Of a stretch of DNA of 64,000 nucleotides, positions 8,958 to 17,343 are shown one piece after another; positions within the stretch are counted from its first letter, which is position 1, and every line of letters starts with the position of its first letter. The DNA lies in assembly GCA_029261715.1 (NCBI GenBank), contig JAJDAT010000051.1:92131-156130 (forward strand). Direction: 5' to 3'. The position numbers and the translations under genes are program-made. The notes under the pieces were generated by a model. It did no database searches, had not been told where the DNA came from, and saw only the letters and a list, made by a program, of their open reading frames with translations. Source of the DNA: Nitrospinia bacterium (lineage in GTDB: Bacteria; Nitrospinota; Nitrospinia; Nitrospinales; JAJDAT01).

Positions 8958-9005
8958 ATCTATATATTAGATGGAGTATGTGTGTTTAATTTAGAATATA
9001 GATAT

Positions 9006-10142
9006 TTAACTATCAAGGTCAGTAAACATTGGTATTTCAATATAAAAACAACTTCCTTCTGGTTCTTGGTTTTCATAACCAATCTTTCCATGCATCAATT
9101 CAACGAGCCCTTTTGATATGCTTAAGCCTATACCGGTTCCTTCGACGCTTGAGTATTCGGCCCCAAAACGATTAAAAGGCTCAAAGAGCGTAGACGATCT
9201 ATCTTGAGAAAGTCCAATTCCATTATCGATGACGTTAATCCGAATAATATCGTTATCCATTAATTCATAGTCGAGGGTAACGCTTCCACCTTTACGATTA
9301 TATTTAATAGCATTTGAAACTAAATTTAGCAAAACCTGCTTTAATCGTAACGGATCCGCCATTACAAATAAATTGCGCTGTTGGCTAATTCGATCATTAA
9401 AAATAATTTCCAAATCTTTTAACGAAGGTTGAATCAATTCGATCAAATCGGAAACGGTTAAACAAAGTTGAACAGGTGAAAGGGAAACTTTCAACTTACC
9501 AGCTTCAATAGAGTTTAAATCTAAAATTTCGTTGATCAAATTCAGCAAATGCTCTGCGCTTTTGAGAATAAATGAAAGGTTCTTCCGTTGACCATCACTA
9601 AGAGGATCCTTAGAGTTTGCCTCCATCACTTCAGAAAAACCTATGATAGCGTTCATCGGAGTTCTCAATTCATGGCTAACTCGCGATAGAAAATTTGTTT
9701 TCGCCTGACTTCTACTTTCAGCTTCGGTTCTTAAACGGCGCTCATTTTCTAACTGACGCGCTGTAACAGCCGACGCTATGGTCTGGTTTAACAATTCACC
9801 AGTCATAGTATCTTTAGAAATATAGTCGCTAGCGCCGCTTTTTAAAGCCTTAACGGCGACCTCTTCGCTACCATGTCCCGTCAGCATAACAATAGCGCAT
9901 GAATAAGACATCTCGCAGATTTTACTTAAAAACTCTAAACCATCAATATCGGGGAGTTTAAAATCAAGAAGGATGAGGTCCAGATCAATCTCGGTTGTCA
10001 GGTCTAGTCCTTCTTTCCCAGTAGTACACTCAGAAATTTCGTAAGTAAACTTTGAGGCTTTTTTTAGGAGCCGTATACAGTTCATTCGATCAATTTCGTT
10101 ATCTTCAACAATAGCTAATTTCAACATAGGAAGATTCGACAT
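9006..10142 (-). CDS. REC-histidine kinase hybrid (N-terminal receiver)
   Basis: 378 residues. A receiver domain (1-125) has VEDN, phospho-acceptor Asp60 in LILLDFKLPDIDG, a TGHG segment and SKD. It is followed by a short coiled coil, HisKA with NFLSRVSHELRTPMNAI (His157), and HATPase (about 258-372) with VIDNGIG and GTGIGLSISKGL. There is no membrane segment. A receiver ahead of a kinase core is typical of relay proteins whose kinase activity is gated by an upstream kinase. It is the first gene of the leftward operon ending at 5870 and probably acts with the triple-PAS kinase 48 bp downstream. The promoter should lie in the large gap to the right. Confidence 0.9.
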   Translation of the reverse strand: MSNLPMLKLAIVEDNEIDRMNCIRLLKKASKFTYEISECTTGKEGLDLTTEIDLDLILLDFKLPDIDGLEFLSKICEMSYSCAIVMLTGHGSEEVAVKALKSGASDYISKDTMTGELLNQTIASAVTARQLENERRLRTEAESRSQAKTNFLSRVSHELRTPMNAIIGFSEVMEANSKDPLSDGQRKNLSFILKSAEHLLNLINEILDLNSIEAGKLKVSLSPVQLCLTVSDLIELIQPSLKDLEIIFNDRISQQRNLFVMADPLRLKQVLLNLVSNAIKYNRKGGSVTLDYELMDNDIIRINVIDNGIGLSQDRSSTLFEPFNRFGAEYSSVEGTGIGLSISKGLVELMHGKIGYENQEPEGSCFYIEIPMFTDLDS

Positions 10143-11209
10143 AACTTAAAGTCTAAAAGATAATGGCTCAATTATTTTCTTCGAAAATATGAGTCGTTTT
10201 ATTAACGGGAGCCTAACGCATTCTCTAAACACAATATTAGCAATCCTATATTCTGTAATCTATCAAATAAATAATTTCAAAAACCAAATACTTCTGTATC
10301 AATAAACCAAAAAAAATACCGCAAAAGCATTCAATTAAAATAGCGGAGCTTTTAAAAAACAAAAAAGCGCTAGCGCTCTAATTTATTCTATCAGTTTGGA
10401 CATTAAAATTATCACATCATTCAGTTCTATCCAAAACGACGCAAACTCGAATTCCAGACCAGATATATCGACAACCCAATACTTAAGAAAACCCAGTAAC
10501 ACCCTATAAAACAAACGTTCGAAAGATGTCTTGTAAGAGTAAGACAAATATAACAAAAACTGAAGTCATATTTTCACAAACTTTCACTTTTCAAAGAAGC
10601 TAAATCCACACAACAATTTTCGATAAAACTAAAACATAAAGTATCTCAGACCAAAAAACAACTCAGAGGTAAATGTAAACCTCTTTAAATACCGTTCAGA
10701 AAATCGAAATATGGTATTCCTAACTTGAATCTATAAATCCATCTCAAAAACCGAAACAATCAGATATTCGGTAAGTTAGAAGAAATGATAATTTCACAAA
10801 GGATAATATTGTAGCCTTCTTCTGGATTACATATAAAAACTTACAACTTCGGCCAGAAACCGTTTAAGAGAACCGGAATCAAATCGGTTTCGGAAAAAAA
10901 TGTCTCGCTGGAATTAAAAAAATTCGTAATGAGGTGAAAGAGAAATGGCGAACCTAACTGGATAAGGAAAAAGAGTAGGAGTAACAAAATTAGGGCGTGG
11001 CAGAAATTTTATTAAATCGAGGCTAGATTCTTCACTCCTTCGAGAACTTCAGAACAAGCTCATCAAAGGACTTTTGCTTCTGGATGACAAACAATGGGAA
11101 CGAATTAAAACAAAATTCACTCTTTTTTGATAGTGATTGCGACAAACTTGATAAAGCTAGCTACGTGTCAAAAAACTTAGGATAGGCGCTTTAAAAAATA
11201 CAAATGGGT
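10143..11209. other. Large A+T-rich non-coding gap
   Basis: 1,067 bp with stops in all frames and no convincing gene. It should contain the promoter of the leftward kinase operon. A terminator-like hairpin for leftward transcription lies at 10353-10379. A degenerate REP-like copy spans about 11010-11095 (AATCGAGGCTAGATTCTTC). A 15-base string CGCTCTAATTTATTC near 10372 recurs in the next gap near 13107. A small RNA is possible but not demonstrable by eye. Confidence 0.6.
10353..10379 (-). terminator. Possible intrinsic terminator for leftward transcription
   Basis: On the minus strand the palindrome AGCGCTAGCGCT (10366-10377) is followed directly by TTTTTTGTTTTTT. The stem is short. It lies 830 bp beyond the end of the cyclase gene at 11210, so it may end a long leftward transcript or an unannotated small RNA. 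Confidence 0.4.
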
Positions 11210-12673
11210 CTACTTTGCATTCGAAAAACTTTTGAGAGAAGTTGATTTGACAACTTGATTTCGTCCCCTCTGCTTCGCTTGATGAAGCGAGTTTTCAGTT
11301 TGTGAAATAAGTTGCGAGTGCCCTTCAATAGATTGAGGAATCATTGAAGTCACGCCCAAACTGATTGTTAAATCTATTTCATCTTTATTTTCATCAAATT
11401 CAACTACGAGAGATTCAATCTTTTCACGCAATCGTTCACCTATAATAAACGCGCCATCCTCATCGGTATTTGGCAATATAACAGCAAACTCTTCACCTCC
11501 GTAACGCGCAAGGAGGTCGCCTGGACGTTTAAATATTTCAAAAGCAGTTGCAGCTATCTTCCTTAAACATTCGTCTCCCGCTTGATGACCATAGATGTCA
11601 TTTAATTTCTGAAAAAGATCAATATCAAACATTATAAGACTTAGAGAGCTTTTTTCTCGAACCGCTCGTTTCCATTCTTGTTCAATCGTTTCATCAAACC
11701 AACGTCGATTAAACATCTTGGTTAACTCATCTAATCTAGCAATCTTTTTCAATTCTTCATTTGCAGTTACTAATTGCGCTTTATTTTTAAGGAGTTCATC
11801 TTCTATTTGCTTTAATTCCGTAATTTCACGAGCAATACATAAAGTCCCCAAAAACTTCCTTTCTGGTACATTTTGGAAAACCTTTTCATCCGAAACGTTC
11901 CAAATGCCAAAAGCGTCTAGTAGAAAAGGAGACGAATGATCTTTTTCTTCTATGACCGGTCCTACTTTAGATTTAAATTTAATTTCCAGGCTCGTCGTCG
12001 CTAGCGGCCCAACTCCATCAGTTGCTATTAGAGGTAAAATTTCTTCCTCGTCTTCTACATCAATAAAGTTTTTTATGGGCTGCCCCAACACTTCGGAAGA
12101 GTCATATCCCAAATATTTAAACGCTGAGTTTATGAAAGTAATATTTTGATCTGGATCTAATTTAAAAATTAAATCCGACGCGGTTTCGACAATGGTTCTG
12201 TATTGGGCTTCGCTTTTAATAAGCTTTTCTTTTATAATTTCGAACTCTTCATAAAGCCGAATTTTTTCTTCTAGGGTTTTCTTTAATTGAATATGTGTTT
12301 CGGACTTTGCAAGCACTTCATCTATTTGAAACGGTTTAGAAATATAATCTACACCTCCCGATTTAAAACCTTCTACGATATCTTCCGGCTCCGTTTTTGC
12401 CGTCAAAAAAATTACGGGAATCTTTTGAGTTGCATCATCCTCTTTTAACCGACGACACGTCTCGAAACCACTGATCCCTGGCATCATGACATCTAATAAG
12501 ATCAAATCAGGAGTCATTGTCGTCGCAATCCTTAACGCGGTTTCCCCATTTTTAGCAATCATCACTTCATAATCTCGCAGCTCTAAAGTTTCACGCAATA
12601 CATTTAAGTTATTAGTATTATCGTCGACTAATAAAATTTGCATTGCTTCCACTTCATCCTTTTTTTCACCCAT
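11210..12673 (-). CDS. REC-PAS-GGDEF diguanylate cyclase
   Basis: 487 residues; GAAGGGA lies upstream of the ATG. A receiver (about 10-130) has VDDN, Asp61 in LILLDVMMPGISG and KPF. A PAS domain (about 155-290) has INSAFKYLGYDSSEVLGQPI and an unusual VGPLATTSLEIKF segment. A coiled linker (290-315) leads to a GGDEF domain (about 316-475) with active-site GGEEF (392-396) and an RPGD inhibitory I-site (383-386). Both catalytic and product-inhibition sites are intact, so it should make c-di-GMP under phosphorylation control in a PleD-like manner. The same PAS subtype occurs in the two receiver-PAS proteins at 13390 and 17344, which suggests domain shuffling among neighbours. It is transcribed alone, with large gaps on both sides. 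Confidence 0.92.
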   Translation of the reverse strand: MGEKKDEVEAMQILLVDDNTNNLNVLRETLELRDYEVMIAKNGETALRIATTMTPDLILLDVMMPGISGFETCRRLKEDDATQKIPVIFLTAKTEPEDIVEGFKSGGVDYISKPFQIDEVLAKSETHIQLKKTLEEKIRLYEEFEIIKEKLIKSEAQYRTIVETASDLIFKLDPDQNITFINSAFKYLGYDSSEVLGQPIKNFIDVEDEEEILPLIATDGVGPLATTSLEIKFKSKVGPVIEEKDHSSPFLLDAFGIWNVSDEKVFQNVPERKFLGTLCIAREITELKQIEDELLKNKAQLVTANEELKKIARLDELTKMFNRRWFDETIEQEWKRAVREKSSLSLIMFDIDLFQKLNDIYGHQAGDECLRKIAATAFEIFKRPGDLLARYGGEEFAVILPNTDEDGAFIIGERLREKIESLVVEFDENKDEIDLTISLGVTSMIPQSIEGHSQLISQTENSLHQAKQRGRNQVVKSTSLKSFSNAK

Positions 12674-13389
12674 CTAAAAATCCCTTCAGAATTTTGGTCG
12701 CATATTTTAGAATGAACGCTAATGGATAATTCGGTACTTAGAGCAAAATAACAGGGGACATACCTTTTAAACTAAATAGGCTTAAGTCATATCGCTTCTG
12801 GGGACTCTCCGAACCCCTCTCAACTAATAGAGTAATAATAACTAAAAATGACTTGAAATACCCTAAATCTAATGTCAAATAACTGTGACATAGATCACAT
12901 TCCTCAAACCAAAACTTACTTTTTCAAACAAAAATACGCTTAAAACATAAGCAACATTCCTAACTTCTGTTTAAAGTCAACAAATCACACCGCGAACCGA
13001 AACATACCAACTTTATCCTCGAATCTAAAAACCATTTTTTTAGAAATGGACGTTTTCCTAACATTATCTTTTTTTTGTAACAATGAAAAGGCATTCACCA
13101 TTCAACGCTCTAATTTATTCACTGATCCATTCAATACGGCACATTACATCCTTCTCAAGGCTATTAAATGAATAAAACTTGCAGTTTTTAATTTAAAGTA
13201 CTCGCGCTAGATTTTTGAAAATTTTCTATTTACAACACTCTCATTAGATTAACTTTTGTAACAATATTGGAACAATATAAAAATATTTCGGAACTCAAAA
13301 TAGAATATAATTGATAACCAAACTAGAGAACCTTAAGCAAATGAAATTCGCCTACTCATTAAATAATTAATAGATGACTGTTTTATTAA
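12674..13389. other. Divergent intergenic region between cyclase and REC-PAS genes
   Basis: 716 bp, A+T-rich, with no gene seen. It lies between two genes that diverge (cyclase leftward, REC-PAS rightward), so it should contain both promoters. It shares short strings with other long gaps: CGCTCTAATTTATTC with about 10372, and AGTCAACAAATC with about 30210. No operator or riboswitch was recognised. Confidence 0.55.
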
Positions 13390-14217
13390 ATGGACGACAA
13401 TAAACTCAATATACTTATTATCGAAGACGACGATGTAGACCGAATGCTGATTGAAAGCTCATTAAAAACAGCCAAAATCGCCGACAACATTTGCTTTAAA
13501 CCGGATTTAACATCTGGTCAAGAACAATTAAATTCTCAGTCTTATCACGCTCTTATTCTTGACAACAATCTTCCAGATGGACTTGGAATTGAGTTTCTGA
13601 AAAAAATTAGAGATAGCGGCGCCGATATTCCCGTCATTTTGATTACGGGTCATGGAGACGAATTAATGGCGGTAAAGGCTATTAAAACGGGCGCCTCCGA
13701 CTACATCCCTAAAGACAGGATTTCTCCAGAATCGATCTCCCGAAGTATCCTAAATTCGATAGATTCATATAAATTAATCATGCGCGCTAAACAAGCCGAA
13801 TTGACTCTTGCAGAAAGAGAACAACGCTACAGAATGATCGTAGAAACAGTTTCCGATTTGATTTTTGAACTGGATCAGGAACGAAAAATAATTTTTTCTA
13901 ATTCAGCTTTTGAAATGCTAGGGTACTCTTCCGACGAATTACTTAATCAACCGATCACCGACTTCATCGTTTGTGAAAATATGGAACAAACTATAGAACA
14001 AATAGCGACTCGTGATGTTGGTCCATTAGCGACAACAAACCTTATCATTGAATTTAAGGTCAATCCGGAATCCGCAATATCCGACGCATTTGAAACAATG
14101 GAAGTACACTTAGACGCTTTTGGACTTTGGGATGTTTCCGCAGAGTTGGCGTTTAAAAAAAATATTGAGAAAAAATTTTTAGGAACGGTTTGCATCGGAC
14201 ATAGCACTCCAAAATAA
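13390..14217 (+). CDS. Receiver-PAS protein without output domain (copy 1)
   Basis: 275 residues. The receiver (about 6-125) has IIEDDD, Asp58 in LILDNNLPDG, the ITGHGDE switch region and KD at the usual lysine position. A PAS domain (about 145-270) has FSNSAFEMLGYSSDELLNQPI and VGPLATTNLIIEF. No kinase, GGDEF, EAL or DNA-binding domain follows, so it may act as a phospho-regulated adaptor. The protein at 17344 aligns along its whole length (over half identical by eye), and the cyclase at 11210 has the same PAS. There is no clear ribosome-binding site before the ATG. Its 3' end overlaps the convergent NHL gene by 39 bp. Confidence 0.85.
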   Translation: MDDNKLNILIIEDDDVDRMLIESSLKTAKIADNICFKPDLTSGQEQLNSQSYHALILDNNLPDGLGIEFLKKIRDSGADIPVILITGHGDELMAVKAIKTGASDYIPKDRISPESISRSILNSIDSYKLIMRAKQAELTLAEREQRYRMIVETVSDLIFELDQERKIIFSNSAFEMLGYSSDELLNQPITDFIVCENMEQTIEQIATRDVGPLATTNLIIEFKVNPESAISDAFETMEVHLDAFGLWDVSAELAFKKNIEKKFLGTVCIGHSTPK

Positions 14218-15198
14218 AACCTTCATATTTTTAAATACTTGAACTCTGTGGTTCCCCCAGTCGGCAACATAAACGTTGCCTTCAGAATCAACGGCTACAT
14301 CCGCAGGACCTTCAAAAAACCCTTTTTCATTTCCTTGTTTCCCCCAATAGCACAAGATGTCTCCATCGGGAGAAAATACTTGGATTCGATTATTGTAATA
14401 GTCGGCAACAAAAAGCCGTCCTTGCTTGTCTATATCTATTCCTGAAGAAACTCGAAAGCTACCGCCGAAATATCCCGCTCCTCCAAATTGCGAAAGATAA
14501 GCGCCATCAGCAGAAAATCGTTGCACTCGATTATTGTAAGAATCGGAAACATGGACAACATTATCTGAATTTATCGCTATCCGAGTGGGATAATTAAAGT
14601 TTCCCTCTGCACCTGGATTCCACAAAAAATTTAAAAAAGATCGAACAACACCAATGGGTTGATACCTACCCCACTCTTTAAGAAACTTTCCATGGAGACT
14701 AAACTTCTGAACTCTGTGATTGTATGTATCGGTCACATAAATACGATCTTTTGAGTCAATCGCAATACCTGTCGGAGAGTTAAACTGGCCTGGCTTTTTG
14801 CCACTTTTGCCCCATTGCCCAAGATATTTACCTGTGGAATCAAATTTTTGAATGCGATCCAATTCGTAATCGCTGACGTATACATTCCCTTTGGAATCTA
14901 AGGCTAAACCAGATGGTCTTTCAAACTCGCCGGGGCCGGCTCCCTGCCGCCCCCATTGAATGAGAAATTTTCCTAACCGATCAAAAGTTTGAACTCGGTA
15001 ATTGCGAGCGTCCGCGACATAAACGACACCGTCATTACCAACAGTTATTGCGAAGGGTTCATTAAAACTTCCTTGCGCATTTCCTTTACTTCCCCCAATT
15101 TCTATCACTGGTGTAGTAGAAGTTTTAAAAGATTGATGCGCACAAGCATTTAAATAAAACAATCCGACCAAAGTCATATAAAAAATCGAACTTTTCAT
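14179..15198 (-). CDS. NHL-repeat beta-propeller lipoprotein
   Basis: 339 residues from the ATG at 15198, which has AGAGGA upstream. The stop of the previous gene overlaps it as ATGA, so translation is probably coupled. The signal peptide ends at lipobox LNAC, giving a periplasmic or outer-membrane lipoprotein. Six NHL repeats follow, each of the form P.GIA.D..G.VYV.D..N.RVQ.F...G, e.g. NVYVSDYELDRIQKF and RIYVTDTYNHRVQKF, enough for a six-bladed propeller. NHL propellers bind proteins or RNA, or act as lyases; no catalytic site can be assigned. The coupling to a CPFC HMA-domain protein suggests a role in the same envelope process. Its C-terminal 39 bp overlap the convergent REC-PAS gene. Confidence 0.85.
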   Translation of the reverse strand: MKSSIFYMTLVGLFYLNACAHQSFKTSTTPVIEIGGSKGNAQGSFNEPFAITVGNDGVVYVADARNYRVQTFDRLGKFLIQWGRQGAGPGEFERPSGLALDSKGNVYVSDYELDRIQKFDSTGKYLGQWGKSGKKPGQFNSPTGIAIDSKDRIYVTDTYNHRVQKFSLHGKFLKEWGRYQPIGVVRSFLNFLWNPGAEGNFNYPTRIAINSDNVVHVSDSYNNRVQRFSADGAYLSQFGGAGYFGGSFRVSSGIDIDKQGRLFVADYYNNRIQVFSPDGDILCYWGKQGNEKGFFEGPADVAVDSEGNVYVADWGNHRVQVFKNMKVLFWSAMSDANRS

Positions 15199-15518
15199 TT
15201 TTCGCGATCCTCTTTCAACCATTGCACGCCATCGAGGTCAAACCCGGCATCCTCCACAGCCGTTAGGATCGCTTTTTCCTGAATCTTAACGCCAGGTTTA
15301 AACTCTATTTCTGCGGTTCCTTCTTTGATGTTGATTTGTACACTTTGAAAGCCTTTTATCTTTTTGACTTGCTTCTCAAGTCCATAAGAGCAAAAAGGAC
15401 AATACAATCCCTCTACTTTAATAATAGCTTTCTGGTTTTGCTCTTCAGCTCCAACTGGAAACAGAAAGGTAAAAAACATTAAACTCAAAACGAGTAATAA
15501 ACTAACTTTTGTTTTCAT
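15195..15518 (-). CDS. Exported heavy-metal-associated (HMA) domain protein
   Basis: 107 residues from the ATG at 15518, chosen because it begins directly with a signal peptide (MKTKVSLLLVLSLMFFTF.., cleavage near VGA-EEQ). An ATG at 15536 would add six residues. The mature part is one HMA/MerP-like ferredoxin fold: KVEGLYCPFCSYGLEKQVKK, then VQINIKEGTAEIEF and an EDAGFD end. The CPFC pair replaces the usual CxxC metal site spacing residues and should bind a soft metal (Cu, Hg or similar) or act in thiol exchange. It lies upstream of, and overlaps, the NHL lipoprotein gene. The barrel and Cys/His-rich proteins further upstream share its orientation. Confidence 0.85.
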   Translation of the reverse strand: MKTKVSLLLVLSLMFFTFLFPVGAEEQNQKAIIKVEGLYCPFCSYGLEKQVKKIKGFQSVQINIKEGTAEIEFKPGVKIQEKAILTAVEDAGFDLDGVQWLKEDREK

Positions 15519-15657
15519 GATTAAAATCCCATTCATTTAAGGATATCTCTAATAACTCAATATTTTTACTTACAGCAACTCGTAGCCAAAAATCGTTTTT
15601 AGATGGTTCCTTAAAAGAAACTCCAACAATATGATGCGTTGAAAATTTCCTAAATTT

Positions 15658-16548
15658 TTAAAATTGGTAACGGACACTCAACGCTAGAACAAAATCGGTT
15701 TCTAATTGATCGCCATTCAAGTCTTGTAAAATTGGATATTGAAACGAAGATTCATAAACTAAACGCGGCCCCACATATTGAATTCCCGGTGAAAGAAATA
15801 AAGTATGCCCTCCTGAGCTGGCAACTTCACTTCGAAGAGATTCCGCTCTATTGGCATAAACTCCATTGAGTTCTAGTAAAGCATTCCATTGGCTATAAAC
15901 TCCTTTGTCTGGAAGCGTGACTGGCAGAATTCGCTTTTGATAAGAAAAATTGTAACGAAAAATATCGCCAAATTCGAAATCATTAGCTTCCTGATTAAAT
16001 ATATAACGCAAATCGGAGTCAAATTCATGACCTAACGTTTGATAAGTATAGGCAGCTCCCACTATCCCATCTACCGATCCAGACCCCAGTTGCAAAGGCG
16101 GCGGTAATTTGCCCATTGAATCGGTTTCGTTATCTTCACCTGTAGGTAATTCCAGCCCACCTATTAGCGATAACCGAGAAGTGCCGCCTTTAAAATTTTT
16201 GGTATGAATCCGATACTTTCCAAGTACGGTGATATCGCCTAATCCATGGTCGCCGCGATTTGATTCATTCTGACTTCGCAGTTCTTTGTGAACAATCGGT
16301 ATTTTAACCAACATCGACGCTTTAGCTGTGAAACCATAAACACCGACGAAAGGAATCACAAATACTTCTGATTCTCGATTCTTATCAGTTGGATCGTCAG
16401 TTTTTAGTGTATATCGAGTCTGAGTTCTTAAGATAGTTTCGCCCTTGTACGGCGTTAAACCCAAATCACTGTTTATTGGCAAAGCGTTAGTTATCTTCGT
16501 TAATATCAAAACAAAGATAAACGCTAAAGACAAAATTTTCATTTGCAT
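15658..16548 (-). CDS. Putative outer-membrane beta-barrel (transporter/MetA-like) protein
   Basis: 296 residues, with AAGGAAG before the ATG. The signal peptide is cleaved near TNA-LPINS. The mature chain shows alternating amphipathic strands and ends in VRYQF, the aromatic C-terminus of an outer-membrane barrel. The GDHGLGDITVLGKYR..LIGGLELPTGED pattern is that of the transporter/Phenol_MetA_deg-like barrel family often found beside metal or solute efflux genes. It lies between a Cys/His-rich exported protein and the HMA protein on the same strand, so a role in metal handling is likely but inferred. The substrate is unknown. Confidence 0.75.
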   Translation of the reverse strand: MQMKILSLAFIFVLILTKITNALPINSDLGLTPYKGETILRTQTRYTLKTDDPTDKNRESEVFVIPFVGVYGFTAKASMLVKIPIVHKELRSQNESNRGDHGLGDITVLGKYRIHTKNFKGGTSRLSLIGGLELPTGEDNETDSMGKLPPPLQLGSGSVDGIVGAAYTYQTLGHEFDSDLRYIFNQEANDFEFGDIFRYNFSYQKRILPVTLPDKGVYSQWNALLELNGVYANRAESLRSEVASSGGHTLFLSPGIQYVGPRLVYESSFQYPILQDLNGDQLETDFVLALSVRYQF

Positions 16549-16638
16549 TCATATCTTCCTTCTAAAAAAAGCGCGTTAATTCTTTATCGACCCCGTAAAA
16601 AGATCAATCACTGGTAGTTAGCTTTTAGAAGAAGCGGT

Positions 16639-17067
16639 TCAAATTAAAAAACTAGAATGGGATAAGTAAATCGGAGGGTTTTGGGGCTTAGAGCGCTTGA
16701 TTTCGTCTAGAAATCTAAAACTGAGCTTTGATTTCTCTAATATCTCGGCTATTGGAACAACCCAAATCATTACTGGGGACTGTTCTAAATTTTCAATAGA
16801 ATGCGCTTTAATAGCAAAAAAGGGATTGGGCTTTTCATAAGCCACGAATTGTGAGCAATTTTCTTTACAACAATCGATCGGACTTTTGTGATGGTGGCAA
16901 TATTTGGTTTGAGAGCCATTGTCTTTAATCTTTCCACTCATTTTGGCGCACTTGGTTTTACAACATAGCTTTGCCTTCGCCAATGAAATTGGCGGAGTTA
17001 GGGGAATCATTAAGGTAACCATCAAAATTACCAAAAGGATTTTTATAGAAAGTTTTCGAAAGCCCAT
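16639..17067 (-). CDS. Cys/His-rich exported small protein, probable metal-binding
   Basis: 142 residues from the ATG at 17067, which starts directly at a hydrophobic leader (MGFRKLSIKILLVILMV); a TTG 36 bp upstream is the alternative. After the leader comes a cysteine/histidine cluster KLCCKTKCAKMSG..KYCHHHKSPIDCCKENCS, well suited to binding copper, silver or mercury. The end, NPPIYLSHSSFLI, resembles the tails of short uncharacterised proteins encoded beside CusABC-type efflux systems, although no efflux pump is in this window. It is the first gene of the leftward metal/envelope cluster (gap to the barrel gene 90 bp). Confidence 0.65.
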   Translation of the reverse strand: MGFRKLSIKILLVILMVTLMIPLTPPISLAKAKLCCKTKCAKMSGKIKDNGSQTKYCHHHKSPIDCCKENCSQFVAYEKPNPFFAIKAHSIENLEQSPVMIWVVPIAEILEKSKLSFRFLDEIKRSKPQNPPIYLSHSSFLI

Positions 17068-17189
17068 AGATTTATCGTAAACCGTTTTGCAAGAGAAAGT
17101 CAAATAGTTGAAATTTTAGAAAAAGAAATGAATTCCTATAAGTATTTTTTCAATCAAAAACTCTGTTAATTTCTGGATTTAATTATTAC

Positions 17190-17205
17190 TGGCAGGTATT
17201 TGGCA
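17190..17205 (+). promoter_or_regulatory. Candidate sigma-54 promoter
   Basis: TGGCAGGTATTTGGCA has GG and GC elements separated by exactly ten bases, as in sigma-54 -24/-12 promoters (consensus TGGCAC-N5-TTGCA). It lies about 140 bp before the REC-PAS gene at 17344. The -12 element is imperfect and no activator site was recognised. Confidence 0.3.
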
Positions 17206-17343
17206 TATCGAATTAATCCGAAAACATCTTAGTTTTTCGACATTTCTTTATGACTTTTTACACAAATTTGTTATATTTTAACTAATTTAGTAAGGATAAA
17301 AAAACTTATTTTCGGAATTTCTAAATTCTATTCTACTTGAATT

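Noticed and set aside
10143..13389. c-di-GMP riboswitch near the cyclase gene
   Set aside because: The conserved GEMM core sequences were not found on either strand in the two gaps.
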